Part shown: one piece after another, positions 1 through 8,918 of the stretch
How positions within the stretch are numbered: position 1 is the first letter of the stretch
Layout of the letters: each line of letters begins with the position of its first letter
Source of the DNA: Alistipes sp.
GTDB lineage: Bacteria; Bacteroidota; Bacteroidia; Bacteroidales; Rikenellaceae
Direction of reading: 5' to 3'
NCBI GenBank assembly: GCA_022511345.1
Contig: JAFLRR010000004.1
Location: forward strand, 62,001 to 126,000
Length of the DNA: 64,000 nt
Program-made: the position numbers and the translations under genes
Notes under the pieces: generated by a model
Databases searched by the model: none
Told to the model about the DNA's origin: nothing
The model's input: the letters and a program-made list of their open reading frames with translations, nothing else

Positions 1-2
1 AG

Positions 3-92
3 AGCAGAGCCGAAATCTTCGGGCTATGCCGAGACGAGAAAACGACCGTTGAAAACGAACGGAAAATTGTAGCCTATGTCAGCGAAAAATGA
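3..92 (+). CDS. C-terminal fragment of an unidentified ORF cut by the window start
   Basis: Frame 3 reads SRAEIFGLCRDEKTTVENERKIVAYVSEK* from the window edge; protein-like composition, no family recognised. Confidence 0.25.
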   Translation, partial: SRAEIFGLCRDEKTTVENERKIVAYVSEK

Positions 93-130
93 CAGGGCGA
101 CAGTCGTCAGGGTTTCACTTTCTTCCGAGG

Positions 131-1417
131 TTATTTATGAGTTACATTCCAAGGGAAAGTATAAATAGCGTCGTTTATATTGATATTAATATGCATAACT
201 ATGCCTTTTCGCCGTTGAATATGGATATATCCTGATATTGTTTCTCCGGGATATATTGTTGTCTTTTTTAGATAGCCTTCATCCTTTGCAGCTCTTTCCG
301 ATAATAATGCGTTATCGTACGCAGCTATTCTATTACTTGCTATAATTTGAGCTTGGTATGCAGCGGCTCCATTATAAGTGGTTGTTGTCGATGTTGAGTG
401 ACCATAATATGACGAGTTCCCAGAATAACTTCCATAGGCATATCCGCCACTGCCATATGCCGAAGCACTGCCATAACTAGAGGAGAATCCACTATATGAT
501 GAATTCGTGGTGGAACTTGAGTACCCGGCATTAGATGCTGCCATACCCTCTGCGAATGCATTAAGAGCCATTGCCCAATTTTGTCGTCTACGCACCTTTT
601 TCATATATTCATCTGCAGAAAATACTTTTAGCTCAAATTCTTGTCCATTTGCATCCAATAATGATGCAGTAATCTTTTCTGGTTCAAAGTCGATAGGAAA
701 CATCGAATTGTTTGCTATTATGATTGGTATCTGGAAATACTTTCCATAATCTCGCACTTGATTATTAGTCATACCTATCATTATGCCATTTTTATTATAA
801 TATGGCCATTCTTCTCCATTCTTATACTCAGTTAGTTTTTCATTTAAGGATGGAGATTCATATATGGGCTGTTTGGTGATAAAGTTTATTTTACTACAAA
901 ATCCATCTTTATTAGAAACTATATAATAATTGTGGATTGGCTCTCCATTCCTATATTCAATTTGTATACATATGTCCCCATTTTCAGAGAACTCTGTATA
1001 AACACCTTCTAACTTATCATCTTTAAAATAGGCGTGTAAAGAAATAAGTCCATCTTCCTTATATCTTGTATATTCACCATCTTGCTTGCCATTAGTCCTA
1101 AAACCTTTCTGTTCAATATTTCCAGACTTATAGTAATTGGTGAACTCTCCATCAAATACTGATTTTGAATCATCGTATTTGTCTATGGTAATGTAATATC
1201 CCTCCGATTGTAATTCCCCTGTAATATAATAATCACGGAATGGTTTTCTAAAATTACTATCATTTGATTCCGAGACGATACGATAGTATGTGGCAAATGC
1301 TTTTACCTCGACACCCTTCCAGTCTTTATTATAATACAGAGTGTCAACTCGCATTTGTGCAAAACTAGGAGTCGATGTTATCACCCCCAAAACTAGTAGC
1401 GTAAGATTCTTTCTCAT
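131..1417 (-). CDS. Secreted MORN_2/YwqK-like repeat protein with Ser/Tyr/Gly-rich low-complexity region
   Basis: 428 aa ORF; signal peptide MRKNLTLLVLGVITSTPSFAQ; repeats such as GEFTNYYKSGNIEQKG / GEYTRYKEDGLIS / GVYTEFSENGDI; low GC compared with the rest of the window. Confidence 0.7.
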   Translation of the reverse strand: MRKNLTLLVLGVITSTPSFAQMRVDTLYYNKDWKGVEVKAFATYYRIVSESNDSNFRKPFRDYYITGELQSEGYYITIDKYDDSKSVFDGEFTNYYKSGNIEQKGFRTNGKQDGEYTRYKEDGLISLHAYFKDDKLEGVYTEFSENGDICIQIEYRNGEPIHNYYIVSNKDGFCSKINFITKQPIYESPSLNEKLTEYKNGEEWPYYNKNGIMIGMTNNQVRDYGKYFQIPIIIANNSMFPIDFEPEKITASLLDANGQEFELKVFSADEYMKKVRRRQNWAMALNAFAEGMAASNAGYSSSTTNSSYSGFSSSYGSASAYGSGGYAYGSYSGNSSYYGHSTSTTTTYNGAAAYQAQIIASNRIAAYDNALLSERAAKDEGYLKKTTIYPGETISGYIHIQRRKGIVMHINININDAIYTFPWNVTHK

Positions 1418-1444
1418 TTTTAATACTCTTTATACCCTTTGCTG

Positions 1445-1670
1445 CCATGAGAGCTTATTATTCACGAAAGCGTGGAGCTGTATGCCGCATCTTTGAATGA
1501 AGGTCCTGAGAAAACCTTTGTGTACGGATGTGATATAGCAGTCCACGCCGATGCGTGAGAACCACTATGCTATCCTTGTACACGTTTGAAAGTCTCTCAG
1601 GTTTTCATTCGCAAGAGATAAGCATAACGCTTCTTTATGTCTTTTGGGTAGAGTCGTTCTCTATCCATTT
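1445..1670. ncRNA. Putative structured RNA (long imperfect hairpin); 6S-like identity is only a hypothesis
   Basis: Arms ~1493-1542 and ~1562-1612 are imperfect inverted repeats (ttgaatgaaggtcctgagaaaacctttgtgtacggatgtgatatagcagt against the complement of the downstream arm), flanked by further pairing (aagcgt 1468 with acgctt 1627) and a small hairpin gggtagag-tcgtt-ctctatcc at 1646-1666. Confidence 0.4.
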
Positions 1671-1700
1671 ATAAAGGTAATAAAAAGTTTTTGAAAATAT

Positions 1701-2138
1701 GATATCGACTATTTGCAGTTGGTGAGTGTGTCGCCCGAAGAGCGGCGCTATGGCAACCGTGAACGCGAGGTTGCGGAGATTAGCCGTGCGGCCAAACTGC
1801 TGGCCAAGGAACTGGATATTCCCGTTGTGCTGCTGGCTCAGTTGTCGCGTAAGGTGGAGGAACGTGCGGACAAGACGTCGTTGCTGTCGGACTTGCGTGA
1901 GTCGGGCGCGATAGAGCAGGACGCCGATATGGTAATCTTCATCGACCGACCGGCTGTGTATGGCATCGAATCCTTTGATGGCGGACGGTACGGCACTATA
2001 TTCTCGCAGGGCGTGGGTCGCTTAACAATAGCCAAAAACCGCGAGGGCACGACCGGCTACATTCCCTTTCGCCATAACGAGAGCCTGACCGTTATCTCGG
2101 ACTACACTGTCCAGACAAGTAACACGGAAATCGGGTAA
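1701..2138 (+). pseudogene. 5'-truncated DnaB-type replicative helicase, C-terminal part only
   Basis: Homology begins at the Walker B region (DIDYLQL) and continues ...LLAQLSRKVEERADKTSLLSDLRESGAIEQDADMVIFIDRP...VGRLTIAKNREGTTGYIPFRHNESLTVI; in-frame stop just upstream at 1692 and no N-terminal half. Confidence 0.75.
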
Positions 2139-2664
2139 CGACCGTACATCGGATATGCCTCTGCTTGCAGTTTGAGTGGCATTTCTCCCTGCGGCGGCAG
2201 CTGTATGGGGGATTAGGCTACCCCGACCATCGTTGGGTTGTACAACAGGCAAGCCTGCGTCAGCAGGTCAAGTGGCACGGCACAGAGCCGTGCAGAGCCG
2301 AAAGTATCGCGCCGTTGCCGGTGCGATTTTCTGCATAGGGAGGTGCGGTCGGCACTCCGTCCCGATGCGAAGCGCGGAACTTCCTGCGGGCGATAACAGG
2401 TTGTCGCCCCTCTTCCCTCATCTCGGAAACCTTTGGCGTAGCCAATGTGTTTGCCACCCAGATAAGCGAGTGTAACAGTTGCCCGCCCGGCGGACTATCT
2501 GCTGCTGAACGCGCAAAAAATTTCCCGATAGGGGACTGCCAAAACAAAAAATGATGGCTGTTGAAAATTTTTTTCTGCCTGCCGAAATGGGACAAAATAG
2601 GCATAAAAACGGCAGAGGGTTAAAGCAAAGTTGTGTCGAAATTGTGTACCGGCGGAAAAACAAA

Positions 2665-2692
2665 CAAGCACCTACATCGCTGTAAGTGCTTG
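2665..2692 (-). terminator. Hairpin downstream of tRNA-Val
   Basis: caagcacctaca-tcgc-tgtaagtgcttg, 12-bp stem with one wobble, T-rich on the minus strand. Confidence 0.5.
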
Positions 2693-2702
2693 ATTTTCAG
2701 TG

Positions 2703-2777
2703 TGGGAGCTGAGGGATTCGAACCCCCGACCCTCTGCTTGTAAGGCAGACGCTCTGAACCAGCTGAGCTAAGCTCCC
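2703..2777 (-). tRNA. tRNA-Val(TAC)
   Basis: Minus strand gggagcttagctcagctggttcagagc gtctgccttacaagcagag ggtcgggggttcgaatccctcagctccca; cloverleaf, anticodon TAC. Confidence 0.93.
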
Positions 2778-2950
2778 TAATCTTAAAAATGGCTCGGGAC
2801 TGCAAAGGTAATACTTTTTTGCCTATTTGCAAATTTTATGTCACCTTTATCGCATCTTTTTTGCAACACCCTCGAAACTGACCTTCGCACTTGCGTGCCG
2901 CCGCAGCCTCTTCGTCGCCCGGATGCCGATATGCAACCCTCGCACAAAAG

Positions 2951-3024
2951 CGCCTGAACAAGGACTTGAACCTAGGACCCCATGATTAACAGTCATGTGC
3001 TCTAACCGACTGAGCTATTCAGGC
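2951..3024 (-). tRNA. tRNA-Asn(GTT)
   Basis: Minus strand gcctgaatagctcagtcggttagagcacatgactgttaatcatggggtcctaggttcaagtccttgttcaggcg; anticodon GTT. Confidence 0.93.
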
Positions 3025-3127
3025 TTTTACAACCGATGTCTACCGGTTTCGGAGTGCAAATATATAGCAAAAATTGATTCCTGCAAAATTATTGAAGCTT
3101 TTTTTCCAAAAAAAATGTACCTTTACA

Positions 3128-4222
3128 ATGCCTATGAAACTCGTTAGATTATTTTTATCGCTGGCTCTCACGCTGTTATCGGCAGCCTCGCTGCGAGCCG
3201 GTGAAGACGGACCGCTCAGATTCGACTCACCGGCCCACGATTTCGGCACCATACGCGAGCAGGACGGCAGGGTTTCGCACACCTTTCGATTCGTCAACAC
3301 GGGCGACTCCCCCGCTGTCATCACGGCAGTCGAGACCTCGTGCGGGTGCACCGTGGCGGACTTCTCCAAGCGGCCCGTTATGCCCGGCCAGAGCGGCGAG
3401 ATAACCATAACCTACGACCCAGAAAACCGCCCCGGCGTCTTCACGCGCGATGTAGACGTCTACACCGCCGACCGCCGACGTGCGGCGCGGCTGCGCATCG
3501 AGGGCAGCGTCGAGCCGCGCCCCAGAAGCATCGAGGAGACCTATCCGGTGGATGCCGGTGCCGGACTGAGGCTCACGGCTACATTCATACCATTCAGCTA
3601 CGTGTCGCACGGCATGCCCAAACAGAGCTACATTGGCTGCATAAACACATCCGACAAACCCGTGCGTCTGGCAGTGAAGATTGTCAAGGGCAGCGGCCTG
3701 ATGTCCGTCGTGGCGCCCGCAAGACTCGAGCCGGGACAAAGGGCCGAAATAGGGTTCATATATTCGGTTGCCGAGGGCTCCGACATATACCGCACGGCCG
3801 GCGATGCGGCTGAGATTTCAGTCGACGGACAGCGGCTCAAGACCCGCATTTCGACCGATGCCATAATCGTCGGCAACTACGACCCCGAGGCCGCTTTTCC
3901 TGCTCCGCAGGCGCATGTGAGCAAGAACAACGCTAATTTCGGGACGGTAAAACGCTCGTCCGGCGTGCGCCGCATACCCGTAAAGATAGCCAACAACGGC
4001 GGCGAGCCGCTGCGTATCGACGGTTTCGAGACCCAGGGAGCCGTGTCGCTGTCGCTCAGGCGCGGCACCATAGTCGACAGCGGCGAGGATCTCTCGTTCG
4101 ACATAATCCTTCGCCCGTCGGCTGCGCAGTACGGATTCCTGTCGCAGCGAATCCGTCTCTTCACCAACGACCCGGTGCGGCCCATGCGGCAGATACATGT
4201 CACGGCCGCCATAGAAGATTAA
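3128..4222 (+). CDS. DUF1573 domain-containing protein
   Basis: Signal peptide; FDSPAHDFGTIREQDGRVSHTFRFVNTGDSPAVITAVETSCGCTVADFSKRPVMPGQSGEITITYDP is typical of DUF1573; ORF track starts at 3074 but M at 3128 fits the signal peptide. Confidence 0.85.
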   Translation: MPMKLVRLFLSLALTLLSAASLRAGEDGPLRFDSPAHDFGTIREQDGRVSHTFRFVNTGDSPAVITAVETSCGCTVADFSKRPVMPGQSGEITITYDPENRPGVFTRDVDVYTADRRRAARLRIEGSVEPRPRSIEETYPVDAGAGLRLTATFIPFSYVSHGMPKQSYIGCINTSDKPVRLAVKIVKGSGLMSVVAPARLEPGQRAEIGFIYSVAEGSDIYRTAGDAAEISVDGQRLKTRISTDAIIVGNYDPEAAFPAPQAHVSKNNANFGTVKRSSGVRRIPVKIANNGGEPLRIDGFETQGAVSLSLRRGTIVDSGEDLSFDIILRPSAAQYGFLSQRIRLFTNDPVRPMRQIHVTAAIED

Positions 4223-4237
4223 CCGTTTAGACCCATC

Positions 4238-4855
4238 ATGAATATCTCAACTGACGACCTCGACACTGCCGTGCGGAATCTCACCGCCAAAGGCTACCGC
4301 GCAGCCCGCTTCGCGACCATGGCCGAAGCCGTGGACTACATCGACTCGTGCATCGACGGCCGCAGCGTCGCTTTCGGCGGCTCGGTGACGCTGCTCGACG
4401 CTGGACTCTTCGACCGTATTGCCAGCCACAACACCGTTTTGTGGCACTGGAAAGAGGAGCGCCTCACGCGCGAGGAGCTCGAGGCCGAGGTCCGGAAGGC
4501 AGACATATATATATCGTCCGTCAACGCCCTGACGCTTGGCGGCGAGATAGTCAACATCGACGGCGTGGGCAACCGCACCTCGGCCATAGAGCACGGACAC
4601 GGCAAGGTATTCCTGCTTGCGGGCCGCAACAAGCTCACCGCCGACATCGACCGGGCCGTACACCGCGCCCGCAACGTGGCCGCACCGCTCAATGCCCGCC
4701 GTCTTGGCAAGCGCACTCCCTGCGCCGCAAAGGCCGACAGATGCTACGACTGCGACTCTCCGGAGAGAATCTGCCGCATACTCTCCATCCTGTGGCGCTG
4801 CCCCATGCGTGCGCAGATAGAGGTTCTGCTAGTGGACGAGGATGCGGGATGTTAA
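4238..4855 (+). CDS. LUD domain-containing (LutC/YkgG-like) protein
   Basis: GRSVAFGGSVTLLDAGLFDRI ... ADIYISSVNALTLGGEIVNIDGVGNRTSAIEHGHGKVFLLAGRNKL. Confidence 0.82.
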   Translation: MNISTDDLDTAVRNLTAKGYRAARFATMAEAVDYIDSCIDGRSVAFGGSVTLLDAGLFDRIASHNTVLWHWKEERLTREELEAEVRKADIYISSVNALTLGGEIVNIDGVGNRTSAIEHGHGKVFLLAGRNKLTADIDRAVHRARNVAAPLNARRLGKRTPCAAKADRCYDCDSPERICRILSILWRCPMRAQIEVLLVDEDAGC

Positions 4856-4906
4856 TTGACCAAGTCACTCATTCTTCATATATTTGCAGAAAGATTTACA
4901 GAGATT

Positions 4907-5791
4907 ATGTACAGAATAGTCGAAAAGAGATTGCTCGCCGAGGGTATCTGCCTCATGCGGGTCGAGGCCCCGAGAGTCGCCGCTTCGGCGCTGCCGGGCC
5001 AGTTCGTCATGGTACGCGCCGATGAGAAGGGCGAGCGCATACCGCTCACCGTCGCCGACTACGACACCGTGCAGGGCACCGTGACCATCGTCACGCAGGC
5101 CATAGGAGTCTCCACACGCAAGATATGCGCCCTGAATGTCGGAGAATCGCTCGCCGACTTCGCCGGACCTCTGGGCCGTCCGTCCGATTTCGTTCACGAA
5201 ACCGACGAAGCGCTGCGCGGCAGGCGTTATCTCTTCGTTGCGGGCGGCGTAGGCACTGCGCCGGTCTATCCGCAGGTCAAGTGGCTGCATGAGCATGGCG
5301 CCAGTGTCGATGTCATCATAGGCGCCAAGAGCTCGCAGATGCTGATTTACACGGATGAGATGCGCGCCGTGGCCGACAACCTCTACATCGCCACCGACGA
5401 CGGCAGCGAGGGTTTCCGCGGCCTGGTCACCGACCTTATCAAGGAGCTTGTCGAGGTGCGGGCCGAGAGATACGACGAGTGCGTGGCCATAGGCCCCATG
5501 ATAATGATGAAGTTCGTGGCCCGCACCACAAAGGCCTATTCGCTCAAGACCACCGTGTCGCTCAACGCGCTGATGGTCGACGGTACGGGCATGTGCGGCG
5601 CCTGTCGCGTCACGGTCGGCGGCAGGACACGCTTCACGTGCGTCGACGGTCCCGAGTTCGACGCCCACGAGGTCGACTTCGACGAGGCCATGCGCCGGCA
5701 GGGCATGTACCGCACGCTCGAGGAGCGTGCCAATGCCATTGCTGCCGAGCGGGCCGCCGGCCACGTCTGCCGCATAGGACTGGATAAATGA
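4907..5791 (+). CDS. Sulfide/dihydroorotate dehydrogenase-like FAD/NAD-binding protein (NfnA-like)
   Basis: MYRIVEKRLLAEGICLMRVEAPRVAASALPGQFVMV; GGVGTAPVYPQVKWL; C-terminal GTGMCGACRVTVGGRTRFTCVDGPEFDAHEVDFDE. Confidence 0.85.
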   Translation: MYRIVEKRLLAEGICLMRVEAPRVAASALPGQFVMVRADEKGERIPLTVADYDTVQGTVTIVTQAIGVSTRKICALNVGESLADFAGPLGRPSDFVHETDEALRGRRYLFVAGGVGTAPVYPQVKWLHEHGASVDVIIGAKSSQMLIYTDEMRAVADNLYIATDDGSEGFRGLVTDLIKELVEVRAERYDECVAIGPMIMMKFVARTTKAYSLKTTVSLNALMVDGTGMCGACRVTVGGRTRFTCVDGPEFDAHEVDFDEAMRRQGMYRTLEERANAIAAERAAGHVCRIGLDK

Positions 5792-5866
5792 TAAATTAAT
5801 AATTAGTAATGGGTAATTATTTTTGATTTCTCATTGCTAATTGCTAATTGTTAATTACTAATTTTA
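5791..5866. repeat. AT-rich period-8 repeat (AATTGCTA family)
   Basis: ...tcattgctaattgctaattgttaattactaatttt between two co-directional genes; related tracts at 59217 and 60127. Confidence 0.7.
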
Positions 5867-5872
5867 GACATT

Positions 5873-7270
5873 ATGGCTAATAGGATACCGCGCGTACCGG
5901 TACGCGAACAGAACCCGCAGGTGCGGGCCGCAAACTTTGAAGAGGTCTGCCTGGGCTACAGCGCCGACGAGGCGCAACTCGAAGCCTCGCGCTGTCTCGA
6001 CTGCAAGAATCCGCGCTGCGTGGCCGCCTGCCCCGTGGGCATCCGCATACCAGACTTCATCCGCGAGGTGCTGCACGGCAACATTCAGGCTGCAGCCGAC
6101 ATAATACACCTCGACTCGTCGCTGCCGAGCGTCTGCGGACGCGTATGCCCGCAGGAGACGCAGTGCGAGGGTTCGTGCATACTCGGCATCAAAGGCGAGC
6201 CGGTAGCTATCGGCAAGCTTGAGCGTTTCGTGGGCGACCAGGCCCTCGACAGCGGCATGACTCCCGCAGCAGCTCCGCGCAACGGCCGCAAGGTGGCGGT
6301 TATAGGCAGTGGCCCGGCAGGTCTGGCCTGCGCCTCGGACCTGGCACGCTGGGGCTACGACGTGAAGATATTCGAGGCGCTGCACCGTGCCGGCGGAGTG
6401 CTGGTTTACGGCATCCCCGAATTCCGCCTGCCCAAGGAGCGAATCGTCCGCCGCGAAATAGACAATGTGCTGCACTTAGGCGTCGAAATCGAGACCGACG
6501 TCATAGCCGGCCGCACCGTAACAATCGACCAGCTGCTCGACAGCGAGGGCTACGACGCCGTCTTCATCGGCTCGGGAGCCGGACTGCCCCGCTTCATGGG
6601 CATCGAGGGCGAGAATCTGAACGGCGTAATCTCGGCCAACGAGTTCCTCACGCGCGTGAACCTCATGCATGCCCACGACGACGAGTACGACACGCCCGTC
6701 TTCCGCGGCCGCCGCACGGTGGTAGTCGGCGGAGGCAACGTGGCCATGGATGCCGTGCGCACGGCCAAGCGTCTCGGCTCCGAGGCCGTGATAGTCTACC
6801 GCCGCTCGGAGAAGGAGCTTCCGGCCCGCGAGGAGGAGGTGCACCACGCCAGGGAGGAGGGCATCGAGTTCCGCATGCTGACCAATCCCGTGCGCGTCAT
6901 AGGCGACGACAAGGGCTCGGTGCGCGCCGTCGAGTGCGTGGAGATGACTCTCGGCGAGCCCGACGCCAGCGGACGCCGCTCGCCCGTAGTCAAGGAGGGC
7001 TCCGAGTTCGAAATCGAGTGCGACGTGGTAATCATGGCTCTCGGCACCTCGCCCAACCCGCTGATCGTCTCCACCACCGAGGGCCTCGACGCCGACAGCC
7101 GCGGGCGCATCACGGCCGACGACAACGGCACGACAAGCCGCGAAGGCGTATTCGCCGGCGGCGATGCCGTGACGGGTGCCGCCACGGTCATTCTGGCCAT
7201 GGGTGCGGGCCGCAAGGCTGCAAAGGCCATAGACGAATATGTAAGGGCTAAATACGCCGCCAAGGCCTGA
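5873..7270 (+). CDS. gltA: NADPH-dependent glutamate synthase small-subunit-like oxidoreductase (GltA/NfnB-like)
   Basis: CLDCKNPRCVAACPVGIRIPDFI; VCPQETQCEGSCILGIKGEPVAIGKLERFV; VIGSGPAGLACASDLARWGYDVKIFEA. Confidence 0.9.
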   Translation: MANRIPRVPVREQNPQVRAANFEEVCLGYSADEAQLEASRCLDCKNPRCVAACPVGIRIPDFIREVLHGNIQAAADIIHLDSSLPSVCGRVCPQETQCEGSCILGIKGEPVAIGKLERFVGDQALDSGMTPAAAPRNGRKVAVIGSGPAGLACASDLARWGYDVKIFEALHRAGGVLVYGIPEFRLPKERIVRREIDNVLHLGVEIETDVIAGRTVTIDQLLDSEGYDAVFIGSGAGLPRFMGIEGENLNGVISANEFLTRVNLMHAHDDEYDTPVFRGRRTVVVGGGNVAMDAVRTAKRLGSEAVIVYRRSEKELPAREEEVHHAREEGIEFRMLTNPVRVIGDDKGSVRAVECVEMTLGEPDASGRRSPVVKEGSEFEIECDVVIMALGTSPNPLIVSTTEGLDADSRGRITADDNGTTSREGVFAGGDAVTGAATVILAMGAGRKAAKAIDEYVRAKYAAKA

Positions 7271-7271
7271 C

Positions 7272-7826
7272 ATGACGAGCATACGGATTTTAGCCGCGAC
7301 ACTGGCCGCCGCACTCATCTCGTGCGGCGGCGAAACGCACCGTTTCACCGGCATTGTCGGCAGCACTGCCGACGGCATGTTGACGGTCGACAATCCCGTA
7401 AAGGAGATCACGGCGACATTCTCCGTCGCCGGCATCGGCTGCCGTGAAGAGATCATTGCCGGGGCGCCCGTCACCGTCGAATACCGCGGACGTCTCGACA
7501 GCAGCCCCGAGGCTGTCAGAGTCGACTGCGATGCTACATTCGCCCTGGCTGCAGGCCGCTGGGTCATGGAGGACCCGATAAATCCCGCCTCAAATATCGG
7601 CGCAGAGCTGCGGAACGACTATTCGGCCGCATCCATCAACATGTCCACGCTGAAATTCATCCGCTGGAGTCTCATCGGCGACACGGGCCGCATCCGCCTC
7701 TATGCCATGAGTCTCGGCAACGGCACCATGTGCGAAGTCAGCTACAAGGCGACCATAAGCCGAACCGGCGACCGTCCTACCATGGAGATTGAGGGCACCG
7801 GATGGGTGCTCCGCAAAGAAGAATAA
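7272..7826 (+). CDS. Lipocalin-like lipoprotein
   Basis: Lipobox LISCGG; PVKEITATFSVAG ... NMSTLKFIRWSLIGDTGRIRLYAMSLGNGTMCEVSYKATI; 2 nt after the upstream stop. Confidence 0.6.
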   Translation: MTSIRILAATLAAALISCGGETHRFTGIVGSTADGMLTVDNPVKEITATFSVAGIGCREEIIAGAPVTVEYRGRLDSSPEAVRVDCDATFALAAGRWVMEDPINPASNIGAELRNDYSAASINMSTLKFIRWSLIGDTGRIRLYAMSLGNGTMCEVSYKATISRTGDRPTMEIEGTGWVLRKEE

Positions 7827-7830
7827 CGAT

Positions 7831-8874
7831 TTACATCTGACGGCGGATAGACTCCTCGTGAATAATCCGCAATATCTCGCGCACGAACTTCACATCCAGT
7901 CCGAGCTTCAGTCCGTGTGCCGAGCGCGACGAAAGAAGCTCGTCATAGCGCTCCGGCTGCAGGATTTTTATGCCGTGCCGGCGCTTGTACTCGCCAATGC
8001 GCCCCGAGACCTCCATGCGGCGCGAGAGAAGCGCCAGCAGTTCATCGTCCAGAGAGTCAATCTCGGCACGCATCTCGGTTATCGGCATGTCGTCGCGCGA
8101 CTCGCCGCGCACCTTGAGCGTCGAGGTCAGGCGCAGCAGTTCGTCGGGCGTAAGCTGCTGTGCGGCGTCGCTCAGCGCTTCGCCGGGCGATATGTGCGAC
8201 TCGATAATCAGACCGTCGAATCCCAGGTCCAGGGCCTGCTGCGACAGCTGAGCCACAGCCTCGCGCCGGCCCCCTATATGGCTGGGGTCGCAAAGCACCG
8301 GCAGCGACGGATAGCGGCGGCGCAGCATCACGGGCACCGACCAGTGCGGGTCGTTGCGGTATATGCCCGTCTCGTAGAGCGAGAAACCGCGGTGCACGGC
8401 CGCCAGACGACGTATTCCGCGGTTGTAGATTCTCTCCAGCGCCCCCGACCACAGCTCCAGGTCTGGACTCACCGGATTTTTGACCAGCACGGCGGCATCG
8501 CTGCCCGAAAGCGCATCGGCTATCTCCTGCACGGCAAAGGGGCTCGACGAGGTGCGCGCCCCGAGCCAGAGGATGTCTATGCCCGCCTTCAGCGCCAGCT
8601 CGGCATGGCGTCCCGTAGCCACCTCCGTAGCGATATACATGCCCGTCGTGCGGCGCACCTCGGCCAGCCAGCCGAGGGCCTGTTCACCGGCGCCTTCGAA
8701 ACCTCCGGGTTTGGTGCGCGGCTTCCACACGCCGGCGCGGAAGATGCGCACGCCGCCGGCCGCAAGCGCCGCAGCGGTCTGCATCACCTGACGGCGGCTC
8801 TCGGCACTGCACGGGCCGGCTATGATTATCGGGCCTGCGGTGTACGAATCCAGCAGAGGTTTGAGGTCTTCCAT
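7831..8874 (-). CDS. Bifunctional 3-deoxy-7-phosphoheptulonate synthase / chorismate mutase (type II)
   Basis: IIIAGPCSAESRRQVMQTAAALAAGGVRIFRAGVWKPRTKPGGFEGAGEQALGWLAEV; C-terminal chorismate mutase MRAEIDSLDDELLALLSRRMEVSGRIGEYKR. Confidence 0.93.
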   Translation of the reverse strand: MEDLKPLLDSYTAGPIIIAGPCSAESRRQVMQTAAALAAGGVRIFRAGVWKPRTKPGGFEGAGEQALGWLAEVRRTTGMYIATEVATGRHAELALKAGIDILWLGARTSSSPFAVQEIADALSGSDAAVLVKNPVSPDLELWSGALERIYNRGIRRLAAVHRGFSLYETGIYRNDPHWSVPVMLRRRYPSLPVLCDPSHIGGRREAVAQLSQQALDLGFDGLIIESHISPGEALSDAAQQLTPDELLRLTSTLKVRGESRDDMPITEMRAEIDSLDDELLALLSRRMEVSGRIGEYKRRHGIKILQPERYDELLSSRSAHGLKLGLDVKFVREILRIIHEESIRRQM

Positions 8875-8918
8875 CGAAAAAGTGGCTTTATGGCTGCTGC
8901 AAAGTTACTATATTAATT

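Noticed and set aside
2176-2663. Short ORFs (99, 114 and 81 aa) upstream of tRNA-Val
   Set aside because: Overlapping on both strands, no family features; treated as non-coding or element remnant.
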